Origin: CAYRHN01 sp964424115 | GTDB taxonomy: Bacteria > Chloroflexota > Anaerolineae > Anaerolineales > Anaerolineaceae | Assembly (NCBI GenBank): GCA_964424115.1 | Contig: CAYRHN010000004.1 | Coordinates: forward strand, 1-64,000 | Reading direction: 5' to 3' | Length of the DNA stretch: 64,000 nucleotides | Part shown: piece by piece, positions 25,878 to 35,534 of the stretch | Layout: each line of letters opens with the position of its first letter | How positions within the stretch are numbered: position 1 is the stretch's first letter | Program-made: the position numbers and the translations under genes | Notes under the pieces: model-generated | What the model saw: only the letters and a program-made list of their open reading frames with translations | What the model was told of the DNA's origin: nothing | Databases searched by the model: none

Positions 25878-26654
25878 TTACGAAATCCTTTGATGGTCGG
25901 ACGTGGAATGGTCGTTAATTGTAGGGCGTCCGGTGACGCTGTGGTAGGTGGGCTCGGGTCGTCCGGCCGGGCTGACCTGGACGGCTGCCGAAGGACGCAC
26001 CAGCGAGGAGGCCGGGCGGGGCATGGCCATGCTGGCCGGGCGCAGGCTGGCGGTGTTACTTGCCGTGCTGCCCGTCAGCCGGTTGACCGCTGCGCCGGTC
26101 TGGGAGACTGCTGTCCGGCGGTAGGTGGAAGGCCGCCCACCCATCCCCAACACGCGCTCGGCATTGACCGAGATCGAGCCGATGATCAGGATGCGAATCA
26201 CCCATACCATGACGGCCACAAAGACCGGCACGACCGTGTTGAGCGCGTCTGCGCCAACCACCGACTTGCTGACCACGTTGTGATTGGCAATGGCCATCGA
26301 GACGCCCCACCAGGTCAGCACGGCGTTCATTGTGGCGGCCAGCAGCCAGGCGGCAAACAGGTACCAGACCTGCTTGGGTTCGTCGGCGCCCTGCTGGGGG
26401 GTGAAGATGCGCGCCACACCAGCGAAGTCGATCCCGCAGAAGGCGACGGCGAGAATGGTAGCCCAGGACATGCCGGCGAATTGCAGATCGCCAAGCAGGT
26501 CTTTGAGGGCGTAATCGGTGGTGGAATAGTTGAACATTTCAAAGGCGATCAACGCCACCAGGATGATCAGCCCCAGCCAGATGCCCGGACGGGCACGCAG
26601 GCGAGAGATCAGTCGGGTAGGGCTGAGCGCGGACCGTGTATCGGATATATTCAT
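25878..26654 (-). CDS. Four-TM membrane protein of unknown function
   Basis: A 258-aa protein. The start MNIS at 26654 has AGGAG upstream on the minus strand; a longer frame from 26690 lacks one. Four hydrophobic segments (about residues 22-40, 62-84, 95-118 and 135-160) precede a long polar Ser/Thr/Pro/Arg-rich tail (about 170-258) with repeats such as RPASMAMPRPASS. Not recognised. The tail looks disordered and cytoplasmic. Convergent with the two-component operon. Confidence 0.75.
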   Translation of the reverse strand: MNISDTRSALSPTRLISRLRARPGIWLGLIILVALIAFEMFNYSTTDYALKDLLGDLQFAGMSWATILAVAFCGIDFAGVARIFTPQQGADEPKQVWYLFAAWLLAATMNAVLTWWGVSMAIANHNVVSKSVVGADALNTVVPVFVAVMVWVIRILIIGSISVNAERVLGMGGRPSTYRRTAVSQTGAAVNRLTGSTASNTASLRPASMAMPRPASSLVRPSAAVQVSPAGRPEPTYHSVTGRPTINDHSTSDHQRIS

Positions 26655-26704
26655 GGGGGACTCCTTTCGAGTGAAGCCGAAAAATTCCATATCAACCAGA
26701 GATA

Positions 26705-27018
26705 ATCCGATTATAGAACATTTATTCTATTAAGTCAAGTACCTATTCTTAAAATATTCATGGGCTTTCGCGCCGAATCAGGCTGCAAAAACCCATGAAC
26801 ATGAATTTCCTCGGTTAAAAAGACCAAGCCACGGGGTGAGGGGGGCACCTCGCAGCTTGGCAATTTCAATAATATCATACCCGCTGGAAATATTCAAGCA
26901 TGAATTATCCAAAACAAGAAAACTCTCATCGAAAATTAACCTGATTTCTTCAGAGAAAGGTAGAATTAAACCTGATAAGCGCTGCGCGGCGCAATTCTGA
27001 CACAATAAGGAGTTGAGT
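26705..27018 (+). other. Long structured region upstream of xpt
   Basis: About 310 bp without a gene. It holds an 8-bp inverted repeat TTCATGGG/CCCATGAA (26757-26799 area) and a CCAAGC ... GCTTGG pair (about 26824-26862) that encloses GAGG/CCTC pairing. I looked for purine, PRPP and guanidine riboswitch cores and did not recognise any. It could be a 5' leader regulating xpt-guaA, or simply spacer. Confidence 0.35.
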
Positions 27019-27591
27019 ATGCAAGCATTGAAGGAGCGTATTCTTGCCGAGGGTAAAAACCTGGGTGGGGGGATCCTCAAGGTGGACAGTTTTATCAATC
27101 ACCAGGTTGATCCGCAGTTGATGGATGCGTGTGGGAGGGAATTGGCACGCCGCTTTGCCGGGCTGGGAGCCACGCGGATCCTTACGGCTGAGATCTCAGG
27201 TATTGCCCCGGCGTTGATGACCGCGCACCATCTCCATCTCCCGGTGGTGTATGCGCGCAAGACCAAGCCGATCACCATGCCGGATGCGGTTTATTTGACG
27301 ATCGCACCTTCGCATACCAAGGGGCGCATGGTGGAGTTGATCGTTTCGCCGGAATATCTGGGGGCCGGTGAGCGTGTGTTGATTATCGATGATTTCCTGG
27401 CCTCGGGCTCCACCATCCTCGGTCTGGTGCGTCTGACTCAGGCTGCCGGGGCTAAAGTGGTTGGAATTGGCGCTATGATCGAGAAGTCCTTTGAGGGCGG
27501 CCGTGATGCGCTGGCTTTCCTGGGAGTGCAGATTGAATCGCTGGTTTGCATCAATGCGCTGCCAGATGGCCAGATCATTTTTGCGGATTGA
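27019..27591 (+). CDS. xpt: Xanthine phosphoribosyltransferase
   Basis: A 190-aa purine salvage enzyme converting xanthine and PRPP to XMP. PRPP loop [14 protein letters not shown] (about 123-136), N-terminal MQALKERIL, and the substrate segment [10 protein letters not shown] match Xpt. ATG 27019 has AAGGAG 6 nt upstream; a TTG at 27013 abuts it. guaA follows after 4 nt, so the pair channels xanthine via XMP to GMP. Confidence 0.95.
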   Translation: MQALKERILAEGKNLGGGILKVDSFINHQVDPQLMDACGRELARRFAGLGATRILTAEISGIAPALMTAHHLHLPVVYARKTKPITMPDAVYLTIAPSHTKGRMVELIVSPEYLGAGERVLIIDDFLASGSTILGLVRLTQAAGAKVVGIGAMIEKSFEGGRDALAFLGVQIESLVCINALPDGQIIFAD

Positions 27592-27595
27592 TACC

Positions 27596-29146
27596 ATGCC
27601 GGATGCTATCGCCATCTTAGATTTTGGTTCGCAATATTCACAATTGATTGCCCGCCGGGTGCGGGAATTGCAGATCTACTGCGAGCTTTTCCCCTGGGAT
27701 GCTCCCCTCGAAAAGGTGGAAGCCATTCATCCCAGGGGCTTCATCCTGTCAGGTGGCCCCGCTTCGGTGTACGATCCCGGCGCCCCCGATCTGCCGACTT
27801 ACGTGTTGGAATCCGGCCTACCGGTGCTGGGCATTTGCTACGGTATGCAGGCCCTGGCACATGCCCTGGGCGGCAAAGTAGCTCCTGCCGGCGCGCGGGA
27901 ATACGGCCCGGCTGTGGTCGATACCGTCGCATCCAATCCGCTTTTACCGGAGGGCAGTTATCCGGTTTGGATGTCGCACGGCGATCGGATCGAGAGTCTG
28001 CCGCCGGGATTCCAGACTCTCGCGGGCAGCCCGCATAGCCCTGTGGCGGCCATGGGCCACCTGACCGATCGGCGTTACGGGGTGCAGTTCCATCCCGAAG
28101 TGCATCATACCCCCGGCGGGCGAGCCATACTCCGGCGCTTTGTGGTGGATGTGTGCGGGGCACGTCCGGATTGGACACCCGACTCGATCATCCAACAGGC
28201 GGTGGAGCGCATCCGCAAGCAGGTGGGCGGCGAACGGGTCCTTGCAGCGGTCAGCGGCGGAGTGGATTCAAGCGTCGCAACCGCCCTGGTGCACCGCGCC
28301 GTGGGCGGACAACTTGCGGCAGTATTTGTGGATAACGGTCTGTTGCGCAAGGATGAACGCGAGCAGGTGGAGGCTGCCTTCCGACAGCACCTTGGCGCGC
28401 GTCTAGTGGTGGCCGAGTCCGCCTCACGCTTCCTGTCCAGTCTGCGCGGGGTGACCGACCCGGAGACCAAGCGCCGCATCATCGGTGAGACTTTTATCCG
28501 CATTTTCGAAGCCGAGGCGCGCGAGCTGGGCCAACCGCATTTCCTGGTGCAGGGCACGATCTACCCGGATGTGGTTGAATCCAGCGCTCCTGATCGCGCC
28601 CAGGCCGAGCGCATCAAGACTCATCATAATGTGGGTGGCCTGCCGCCGGATCTACAGTTTGAGTTGGTGGAACCGCTGCGTTATTTATTTAAAGATGAAG
28701 TGCGCGCGGTAGGTGAGGCATTGGGATTGCCCCCCGGCCTGGTTTGGCGCCAACCTTTCCCTGGTCCTGGCCTGGCGGTGCGTTGCCTGGGTGAGGTGAC
28801 TGCCGAGCGCCTGGAACGCCTGCGTGCCGCCGATTACATTTTCACCTCCGAGCTGGAAGCAGCTGGATTGCTGGGCCGCCACAACGAGGCTGGTGCTATT
28901 TCGCAGGCATTCGCGGTGCTGCTGCCGGTACGCTCGGTGGGAGTGATGGGCGATCAACGCACCTACCAGGAGGCCGTAGCGCTGCGTGCGGTCAGCACAG
29001 AGGATTTTATGACCGCCGATTGGGCGCGCATCCCGGCCGATTTGCTCGGGCGGGTGTCCAACCGCATCGTTAACGAAGTCCAGGGCATTAACCGGGTGGT
29101 GTACGATCTGACCAGTAAACCACCGGCGACGATTGAATGGGAATAG
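27596..29146 (+). CDS. guaA: GMP synthase (glutamine-hydrolysing)
   Basis: A 516-aa bifunctional enzyme converting XMP to GMP with glutamine and ATP. GATase domain: nucleophile in [15 protein letters not shown] and His/Glu in [11 protein letters not shown]-pyrophosphatase P-loop SGGVDSSVA (about 227). C-terminal dimerisation domain: PPATIEWE end, as in the family. ATG 27596 is chosen; an in-frame extension to 27491 would run through xpt. Operon with xpt. Confidence 0.98.
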   Translation: MPDAIAILDFGSQYSQLIARRVRELQIYCELFPWDAPLEKVEAIHPRGFILSGGPASVYDPGAPDLPTYVLESGLPVLGICYGMQALAHALGGKVAPAGAREYGPAVVDTVASNPLLPEGSYPVWMSHGDRIESLPPGFQTLAGSPHSPVAAMGHLTDRRYGVQFHPEVHHTPGGRAILRRFVVDVCGARPDWTPDSIIQQAVERIRKQVGGERVLAAVSGGVDSSVATALVHRAVGGQLAAVFVDNGLLRKDEREQVEAAFRQHLGARLVVAESASRFLSSLRGVTDPETKRRIIGETFIRIFEAEARELGQPHFLVQGTIYPDVVESSAPDRAQAERIKTHHNVGGLPPDLQFELVEPLRYLFKDEVRAVGEALGLPPGLVWRQPFPGPGLAVRCLGEVTAERLERLRAADYIFTSELEAAGLLGRHNEAGAISQAFAVLLPVRSVGVMGDQRTYQEAVALRAVSTEDFMTADWARIPADLLGRVSNRIVNEVQGINRVVYDLTSKPPATIEWE

Positions 29147-29199
29147 ATGGTAAGAGCCCTGTTGCACGCGAACTTGACAAATCGATTACAATAATAAGC

Positions 29200-31065
29200 A
29201 TGGCAGAACCTGGTTCATCTTGGCCCCGGCGGGTGGGGATGCTCCTCCTGACCGCCGTTCTGGTGTTAGGGTTGGCGGCTCCGGCGTTGGCGCAAAACGC
29301 TCCCGGGTTGGTAATCTCCTCGCCAGACGTGAGCGCCTTTCCCGAGGTCAGTTTTTACCTGGAAGCCTCTAACGAATCAGGTACGGCTTTGGTGGATGTG
29401 AAGGGGGAGGAGCTGACTGTGATTGAGGACGGGCAAGAACTACCGGTGGATTCGATCGAACAGATCCAGCCCGGCCTTCAGATTATCCTGGCTTTCAATG
29501 CCGGCGGGGGCATGGCATATAGCTATCAGGATACCACGCGCTTTCAGTTGATTAAGCAGTCCTTGTTGGATTGGATTGCGCGCCAACCGGCTCAAGCCCC
29601 TGACGTGTACCATCTGATCACCAATACCGGCGAGCCGGTCAAACGTTTGCAGAGCGCGGCAGCTGTCTTTTCGGCTTTGCAGGTGTACCAGCCGGACCTT
29701 TTGAATGCTTTTCCTGCATCCAGTACGCTCACCGCTGCTCTGGATACGGCTGCCGAGCCGTTGTTAGCTTCTAATATGAAGCGTTCGATCCTATTGATCA
29801 CCGCTCTGCCAAAGGGGGAAGCATTGGATGCGCTGGCAGGGCAGATTGAGCGTGCCGCGCAATTGAATGTGCGCGTGAACGTTTGGCTGGTAGGCGGCGA
29901 GGAAGTGGGCGAATCTTTCGCGGCCGCTCAACTTCAGGAACTGGCATCCCGTACCGGTGGCAATTATCAATTCTTCTCCGGCCCTGAGGGATTGCCCTCT
30001 CCCGAAGATTACCTGGCGCCGTTGCGCTATGTTTATCAGGTGCATTACCGGTCCGCCATCACTCAGGCCGGATCGTATGTGCTCAAGGTGGTCCTGCGCC
30101 GTTCCGGACAGGAGCTGCCCAGCAATGAACGCACCTTCCAGGTGCTGTTTTCGTTGCCTTCCCCGATCTTTCTTAACCTGCCCGGGAGGGTGGATTTATC
30201 CCTCCTCTCCCTCGGTAAGGATTGGCAGCGCTTTTTCCAGGCGGCTCCGGCCACGGTGCCGGTACAGATCTTGATTGAATTTCCAGACGGAATTAACCGT
30301 GCGGTGCAGCAGTCGCGCCTCTTTGTGGATGGCGCCCTTGTCGCAGAAAACGATACCGCGCCCTTTGACCGCTTCACCTGGTCACCGGAGCCGGCCACCC
30401 AGACTCGCATCTATAATTTACGCGTGGAAGTGCAGGACGAACACGGGCTGGTTGGCAGCAGTATTGAAACGCCCCTGGAAGTGGGTCTGGCGCAGGTGGT
30501 TTCCGTGCCCTCACTGCTCACCCCGTTGGAAGAGATCTTGCGCATAGCTGGAGTGGTGGGAGTGCTGTTCCTCTTGGGGCTGATGGGCTGGTTCATCGCC
30601 CGCCGCGACCGACGCAGGGAAGCCGCCCAGGCCAGGGCTGCATTGGCTGCGCGCACCCGTCCACTGGACCGTGGATCGGTGGAGCATATGCCGCTCTTCA
30701 GCCGTGGCGCTCCGGCTCGCCTGGTGCGCTTGAATGAAGAGGGTAGCCCCTTGCCCGGCAGTCAGATCCCACTCCAGCGCCGCGAGATCACCCTTGGAAA
30801 TGATGCCCACAAGGCCATGCTGGTCTTTGATTCTCCCACTGTTGGTGCCTTGCATGCTCGTCTCAGTCACGACGGCGCAGTTTTCTTGATCGCGGATGCT
30901 GGCTCTGTGGCGGGCACCTGGCTCAATGGGCGTCTGGTGACCGGTAAACAACCCCTCCAGCATGGCGACTTGATCCAACTCGGTCGGGTGAAGCTGCGCT
31001 TTGAATTGACCCAGGTAAAAAACTTGCCACAAGTTCAAGTTTTACCGTATACTGAACCTAAATGA
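29200..31065 (+). CDS. VWA-like / FHA-domain membrane protein
   Basis: A 621-aa protein: signal peptide (cleavage near ALAQNA), an extracytoplasmic VWA-like domain (about 30-290) whose MIDAS motif is degenerate (FNAGGGM instead of DxSxS), an Ig-like region, one TM helix (about 448-468) and a cytoplasmic FHA domain (about 540-615: ITLGN, ARLSHDG, GTWLNGR, LQHGDLIQLG). FHA domains bind phosphothreonine. ATG 29200 has no RBS, and TACAAT (29187-29192) ends 7 nt before it, suggesting leaderless translation. The stop overlaps the PP2C gene start by 4 nt, so it may be a phospho-signalling pair. Confidence 0.9.
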   Translation: MAEPGSSWPRRVGMLLLTAVLVLGLAAPALAQNAPGLVISSPDVSAFPEVSFYLEASNESGTALVDVKGEELTVIEDGQELPVDSIEQIQPGLQIILAFNAGGGMAYSYQDTTRFQLIKQSLLDWIARQPAQAPDVYHLITNTGEPVKRLQSAAAVFSALQVYQPDLLNAFPASSTLTAALDTAAEPLLASNMKRSILLITALPKGEALDALAGQIERAAQLNVRVNVWLVGGEEVGESFAAAQLQELASRTGGNYQFFSGPEGLPSPEDYLAPLRYVYQVHYRSAITQAGSYVLKVVLRRSGQELPSNERTFQVLFSLPSPIFLNLPGRVDLSLLSLGKDWQRFFQAAPATVPVQILIEFPDGINRAVQQSRLFVDGALVAENDTAPFDRFTWSPEPATQTRIYNLRVEVQDEHGLVGSSIETPLEVGLAQVVSVPSLLTPLEEILRIAGVVGVLFLLGLMGWFIARRDRRREAAQARAALAARTRPLDRGSVEHMPLFSRGAPARLVRLNEEGSPLPGSQIPLQRREITLGNDAHKAMLVFDSPTVGALHARLSHDGAVFLIADAGSVAGTWLNGRLVTGKQPLQHGDLIQLGRVKLRFELTQVKNLPQVQVLPYTEPK

Positions 31066-32195
31066 TTCGTGTAACGCATACCGAGTTCCCTGCTGTTGCG
31101 CTCACTCATCCCGGCATGACCGGCAAGAACAATGAGGACCGTTTTGGTGTTTCAGCATTTCAAATAAAGCCTAATGATCCTACGCCCGTCCTGCTGGCTG
31201 TGCTGGCTGACGGTATCGGTGGGCATCGCGCCGGGGAAGTGGCGGCTGGAATAGCTGTGGAGCAGGTAAGCAGCCAAGTGGCAACCTGCGACGGCAATTT
31301 CTCCCCTACCCAGGTGCTGCACAGCGCCTTCTTGCAGGCCAGCCAGCAGATTTTCAATTATGCCCAATCCGACGAGAAACGGCGCGGGATGGGTTCCACC
31401 TGTACAGCCGCCTGGATCATTGGGCGCCGCCTTTACACGGCCAGCATCGGCGATTCGCGCATGTATCTGATGCGCGGTGGGGGCATCCGTCAGGTAACCA
31501 CCGATCACACCTGGGTTCAGGAAGCCATTCAGCATGGTATCCTCAAGCCGGAAGAGGCCCGCGGACATCCCAACGCGCATGTCATCCGCCGCTATTTGGG
31601 CTCGCCCCAGCCGCCCCAGGTGGATTTTCGTCTGCGCCTGACCGGCCTGGAGACCGATGCCCAGGCGGGGGCCAACCAGGGCATGCTGCTGCAAACTGGC
31701 GACCGTCTGCTGCTCTGCTCCGACGGGTTGACCGACCTGGTCAACGACGAGGAGATCCTGGCGGCCTACCAGAGCCAGCCGTTGGATGCCGCCACCCATT
31801 ATCTGATTCAGCTCGCCAACCAGCGCGGAGGGCATGACAATATCACCATCCTGGTGATCGAAGTGCCGCCTTCGCGCCAGGCGCAAAAGAAGCGCACTTC
31901 TGCCTGGGTCTGGATCGCCCTCCTGACCGTCCTGCTGGCGGTGGGCGCCCTCGCTGCCTGGCTGCTGTTGGGGCAAAGAACACCCCCCGGCGGGGCCACC
32001 CCGACCCCGCCTGCGCAGGTCACCCTCACCCAGCCGGTCGGGACCCCGGTTTCCACCCCTCAACCGGGCCAGGCGACCCTCACCCCCACCCTCCGCCCGG
32101 CCGTCACACTCACTCCGCCGGAATCTAATCTGATCCTTCCCACCCCCGGTGGCCCCACCTACACCCCCTGGCCGACCAACACAAAAAGTCCGTAA
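31062..32195 (+). CDS. PP2C-type Ser/Thr protein phosphatase with TM anchor
   Basis: A 377-aa protein with a cytoplasmic PPM/PP2C catalytic domain (about 1-262): KNNEDRF, LADGIGGHRAGEVAA, GDSRMYL, CSDGLTDLV and GGHDNITILV supply the metal-binding aspartates. A TM helix (about 280-302) then leads to a Pro/Thr-rich tail presumed outside. The ATG at 31062 overlaps the FHA gene stop (ATGA coupling). No Ser/Thr kinase gene is in the window. Confidence 0.95.
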   Translation: MIRVTHTEFPAVALTHPGMTGKNNEDRFGVSAFQIKPNDPTPVLLAVLADGIGGHRAGEVAAGIAVEQVSSQVATCDGNFSPTQVLHSAFLQASQQIFNYAQSDEKRRGMGSTCTAAWIIGRRLYTASIGDSRMYLMRGGGIRQVTTDHTWVQEAIQHGILKPEEARGHPNAHVIRRYLGSPQPPQVDFRLRLTGLETDAQAGANQGMLLQTGDRLLLCSDGLTDLVNDEEILAAYQSQPLDAATHYLIQLANQRGGHDNITILVIEVPPSRQAQKKRTSAWVWIALLTVLLAVGALAAWLLLGQRTPPGGATPTPPAQVTLTQPVGTPVSTPQPGQATLTPTLRPAVTLTPPESNLILPTPGGPTYTPWPTNTKSP

Positions 32196-32324
32196 GGAGC
32201 TTACAGCCAACAGCACACAGACTTTTGTCTGTTTCGCTGGGCCAATAATCCTCTTTTATTCTCTTTGCGAAACTTCGTCACCCTCGCTTTCTTTGTGTTT
32301 CAAATAAAGAACGCATGGCCCCTT
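32196..32324. other. Intergenic spacer with degenerate CTTTGTG-type repeat
   Basis: Contains a small inverted repeat (CAGAC TTTT GTCTG, about 32217-32230) and text resembling dispersed intergenic repeats seen elsewhere in this window (TTTGCGAAACTTCGTC ... CTTTCTTTGTGTTTC). No gene is seen. Confidence 0.35.
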
Positions 32325-32353
32325 TTGACAAACCATTCACCTTGTGCTACAAT
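32325..32353 (+). promoter_or_regulatory. Consensus sigma70 promoter of the RNase J gene
   Basis: TTGACA (32325-32330), exactly 17 nt, TACAAT (32348-32353). The predicted transcript starts near 32360 and has a leader of about 110 nt before the RNase J start. Confidence 0.82.
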
Positions 32354-32421
32354 CCTTCCCGAGGTATTGTTTTGGGGACAAAACGGTGCCTGAACGAGTA
32401 CTGACCCAATGATCATTCGAT

Positions 32422-32457
32422 CTGCCCCGGTCGGGAAACTTACCGGGGCAGTTTTTT
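32422..32457 (+). terminator. Intrinsic terminator inside the RNase J leader (attenuator candidate)
   Basis: Perfect 10-bp stem CTGCCCCGGT/ACCGGGGCAG, 10-nt loop, then six T residues (32452-32457). It lies after the promoter and only 15 nt before the RNase J start codon, so read-through is needed for expression from that promoter. A smaller hairpin (GTTTT GGGGAC AAAAC, 32369-32384) precedes it. Confidence 0.8.
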
Positions 32458-32472
32458 ATTAAAAGAGGAAAG

Positions 32473-34119
32473 ATGTCAAAAAATAAGTTAAGGATTGTTC
32501 CTTTAGGGGGCTTGGGGGAAGTGGGCCGCAACATGATGGCCTACGAATACGCCGGGCAGCTCCTGGTGGTGGACGCCGGGCTGATGTTCCCGGAGAACGA
32601 TATGTTGGGGATCGATTACATCATCCCCGATATGCAATATTTGCGCTCCAAGCGCCAGCAGATCCAGGGGGTGATCATCACTCACGGGCATGAGGATCAC
32701 ATCGGGTCCATCCGCCATTTGTTGGAGGATATCCAGGTGCCGGTCTATGCCACCCCGCTCACCCGCGGCCTGATCGAGGTTAAGCTGGCCCGCCAGGGGC
32801 TGGGTCAAAAGGTTGACCTGCACACCGTGCAGGCCGGCGAAGTGGTCCAGATCGGCATTTTCCGCGTGGAGCTGTTCCATGTCTGCCATTCCATCCCCGA
32901 CGGCATCGGCCTGGGCATCCAGACCCCCGCCGGGTTGGTGGTGCACACCGGCGACTACAAGTTCGACCACACCCCGGTGGACGGCCGCCCGACCGATTTT
33001 GCCAAGCTGGCCGAGTTCTCCCGCCGCGGCGTGCTGGCCCTTCTGTCCGATTCGACCAACTCTGAGCGCCCCGGTTGGACGCCCTCCGAGCGCGTCATCG
33101 ACGACGCTCTCGACAAGGTCTTCCGCCTGGCACCCGGCCGCATCATCATCGCCAGCTTCGCCTCGCTGGTCTCGCGCATGCAGCAGGTAGCCAAAGCTGC
33201 CATTCAGTACAAGCGCAAGCTGGCTTTTGTGGGTCCCAGCATGGTGGATAATGCCAAGATGGCCCGCAAGCTGGGCTACCTGGAGATCCCCGATTCCCTG
33301 CTGGTACCGATCGACCAGGCTCTCAACCTGCCTGACAAGGAAGTGGTCATCATGTGCACCGGCTCGCAGGGCGAGCCCAGCTCGATCCTCGGGCGCCTGT
33401 CGGCTAATTCCTATCGCGGTTTTGATATCCAGCCAGGTGATACCGTGGTGCTTTCATCCCATCCCATTCCCGGCAACGAAGAGACCGTCTACCGCACCAT
33501 AAACCGCTTGTTCGGCCTGGGCGCGAATGTGATCTATGAAGCCATCGCGCCGGTGCATGTCTCCGGGCACGCCAGTCAGGAGGAGATGAAATTGCTCCTC
33601 AACCTGGTCAAACCCAAGTTCTTTATCCCCATCCACGGTGAACTGCGCCAGCTCAAGCGCCATGCCCAGATGGCCCGTGAGTTGGGCATCCCGGACGAAA
33701 ACATCCGCGTGGTGGAGAACGGCCAGGTGATCGAGCTGACCGAAGATGAAATGACCCTCGGCGAGAAGGTTCCTTCAGAATATATCTTTGTGGATGGTTC
33801 TGGCGTGGGCGACATCGGCCCAGATGTGATGCGCGAGCGCGAGGAGCTTTCGCGTGATGGCGTGATCACGGTCAATGTCCTGCTGGATAAGTTCACCAAC
33901 AACCTGATGGGTGAGGCCCAGATCCTCAGCCGCGGTTTTATCACTAACAGCGAGTGGGAGAATATCACGGTCCAGTTGCGCAAAAAGATCGGCGAACTGG
34001 CCGGGCGCAGCAGCACCAACAGCGCCCTGCAGAAAGATATGGAGCAGGCGGTGCGTAATCTGATCTTCTCCGAAACCCACCGCCAGCCGGTGGTGCTGGT
34101 CACGATCAATCGTGTGTAA
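32473..34119 (+). CDS. rnj: Ribonuclease J
   Basis: A 548-aa beta-CASP metallo-beta-lactamase nuclease with 5'-3' exo- and endoribonuclease activity, central to mRNA decay and RNA maturation. LGGLGEVGRNM at the N-terminus, metal site HGHEDHIG (about 74), HTGDYKFDH, beta-CASP motifs (SDSTN, CTGSQGEPSS, SSHPIPGNE) and the late PIHGELRQL histidine are all present. RBS AGAGGAAAG is upstream of ATG 32473. Length is typical of RNase J1/J2. Confidence 0.97.
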   Translation: MSKNKLRIVPLGGLGEVGRNMMAYEYAGQLLVVDAGLMFPENDMLGIDYIIPDMQYLRSKRQQIQGVIITHGHEDHIGSIRHLLEDIQVPVYATPLTRGLIEVKLARQGLGQKVDLHTVQAGEVVQIGIFRVELFHVCHSIPDGIGLGIQTPAGLVVHTGDYKFDHTPVDGRPTDFAKLAEFSRRGVLALLSDSTNSERPGWTPSERVIDDALDKVFRLAPGRIIIASFASLVSRMQQVAKAAIQYKRKLAFVGPSMVDNAKMARKLGYLEIPDSLLVPIDQALNLPDKEVVIMCTGSQGEPSSILGRLSANSYRGFDIQPGDTVVLSSHPIPGNEETVYRTINRLFGLGANVIYEAIAPVHVSGHASQEEMKLLLNLVKPKFFIPIHGELRQLKRHAQMARELGIPDENIRVVENGQVIELTEDEMTLGEKVPSEYIFVDGSGVGDIGPDVMREREELSRDGVITVNVLLDKFTNNLMGEAQILSRGFITNSEWENITVQLRKKIGELAGRSSTNSALQKDMEQAVRNLIFSETHRQPVVLVTINRV

Positions 34120-34125
34120 TCAAAA

Positions 34126-34152
34126 TGGCGGCCGCAAGGCCGCCAAATTTTT
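34126..34152 (+). terminator. Intrinsic terminator after RNase J gene
   Basis: 8-bp stem TGGCGGCC/GGCCGCCA, loop GCAA, then AA and a T-run. It ends the RNase J transcript. Confidence 0.92.
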
Positions 34153-34251
34153 TAAAAGTCGTTTACCACGGCTTTAACAGGTTTTCACGAATTTTTCTTG
34201 GACTTTATCCGTGTTGATCCGTTTTATCCGTTGAATCCGTGTTAAGAAGGA

Positions 34252-34764
34252 CTATTTTTCGACAATCTCAATCGTCAGCAGCTTGACCGCCGGAGCGCCG
34301 CGCTGGGAAGGATCGCGGGGAGGGATGGAAAGCAGGACATCGATGCCCTGCACCACCTCGCCAAAGACGCTGTGTTTGCCGTCCAGCCAGGGGGTGGGCA
34401 CGTGGGTGAGGAAGAACTGCGAGCCGTTGGTACCTGGCCCGGCGTTGGCCATCGAGAGGATCCCGGGGCGGTTGTGCTTCAGGCTGGGGTGGAACTCATC
34501 GCCGAACTTGTAGCCGGGGCCGCCCATGCCGGTGCCGGTTGGGTCGCCGCCTTGCGCCATGAAGTTGGCGATCACGCGGTGGAAAATGGTGCCGTCGTAG
34601 AAGCCCTGGCGGGCCAGGAAGACCAGGTTGTTGACCGTCTTGGGCGTCTTATCGGCGAACAGGCGCACAACAATGTCGCCTTTCTCGGTCTTGAAGGTAG
34701 CGGTATAGCTTTTCTTTGGGTCGATCTCCATCTCTGGGGGTTTGGACCATGATTTTGCGGGCAT
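34252..34764 (-). CDS. Cyclophilin-type peptidyl-prolyl isomerase
   Basis: A 170-aa cytoplasmic cyclophilin. [27 protein letters not shown] and SVFGEV are intact, including the catalytic Arg. Start 34764 (MPAKSW) has AAGGAG 6 nt upstream on the minus strand; the longer frame to 34812 runs into a degenerate intergenic repeat. No signal peptide, unlike the two cyclophilin fusion lipoproteins at 17-19.7 kb. Confidence 0.94.
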   Translation of the reverse strand: MPAKSWSKPPEMEIDPKKSYTATFKTEKGDIVVRLFADKTPKTVNNLVFLARQGFYDGTIFHRVIANFMAQGGDPTGTGMGGPGYKFGDEFHPSLKHNRPGILSMANAGPGTNGSQFFLTHVPTPWLDGKHSVFGEVVQGIDVLLSIPPRDPSQRGAPAVKLLTIEIVEK

Positions 34765-34919
34765 AGGATACTCCTTGGTTAAAATCTTCACCACAAAGGC
34801 ACAAAGCAACAAAGGAGCGTAAAGTTTTTAAGAGAAATGCCGCTCCAAGTTTGTGGCTGAAGGAAGTATAGCATATAAAAACCTTGTCCGGGTTTTCTTT
34901 GTGTTCCTTTGTTTCTTCG

Positions 34920-35534
34920 TTACTTCGTGGTTAAATTTTCGGGCAAATACAGCGTCACCGCGTCGCCCTGGTCGCGCGCCAGGCAGCTCTCCGGCTGCCG
35001 CAGCAGCCAGGCCACTACCGCCATATCCCCCACCGCCCCGCTCGTGTTCAGCACCAGTAGCATCCACAACCCGCGCAGCCATCCGGCTGGGACGAGGAAG
35101 GCTGCCCCGAGCGCCAGCAGGGTGATCCCCACCAGCGGAGCCAACGCCACCACCAGGTATTTTCGCTTGGGAATGTACCAGCGCGGCGCCGCAGCAAAGG
35201 CATAGCTCAGGCGCATGGCAAAGAGCGGGCGCTCGCCGGTGTAGCGCCAGAAGAACAGCCCATGCAGTCCCTCGTGCAACACAAGCATGACCCCCGTCAC
35301 CAGCAACATCAGCAGCAGGATGCCGAGCGCATCCGCCAGCCCGGAAATGGGAAAGGCCAACTGCGCGGAATCCGCCGGACGGATGGCGCTCATCAGCACT
35401 CCGAACAGCCAACCAGAAGCCAGCAGCAGCCCAATCGCGATCAGGTTAAGCTGCACCAGCTTGCGCCGGTCGCGGGAAAGGTCCAGCGTGCCGATGGAGG
35501 TATAGGTCTCGGGGAGGGTGGTGGTGGGGAGCAT
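34920..35534 (-). CDS. DUF3267-like putative membrane zinc peptidase
   Basis: A 204-aa membrane protein with four to five hydrophobic segments and an HExxH zinc motif inside a TM-adjacent helix (LHEGLHGLFFW), resembling the DUF3267 family of putative zincins. ATG 35534 is preceded on its strand by TATAAT (35541-35546) just 6 nt away and no RBS, a leaderless arrangement. Its C-terminal codons (LPENLTTK) are formed by a dispersed CTTCGTGGTTAAA-like repeat, so the present stop may be secondary. Confidence 0.82.
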   Translation of the reverse strand: MLPTTTLPETYTSIGTLDLSRDRRKLVQLNLIAIGLLLASGWLFGVLMSAIRPADSAQLAFPISGLADALGILLLMLLVTGVMLVLHEGLHGLFFWRYTGERPLFAMRLSYAFAAAPRWYIPKRKYLVVALAPLVGITLLALGAAFLVPAGWLRGLWMLLVLNTSGAVGDMAVVAWLLRQPESCLARDQGDAVTLYLPENLTTK

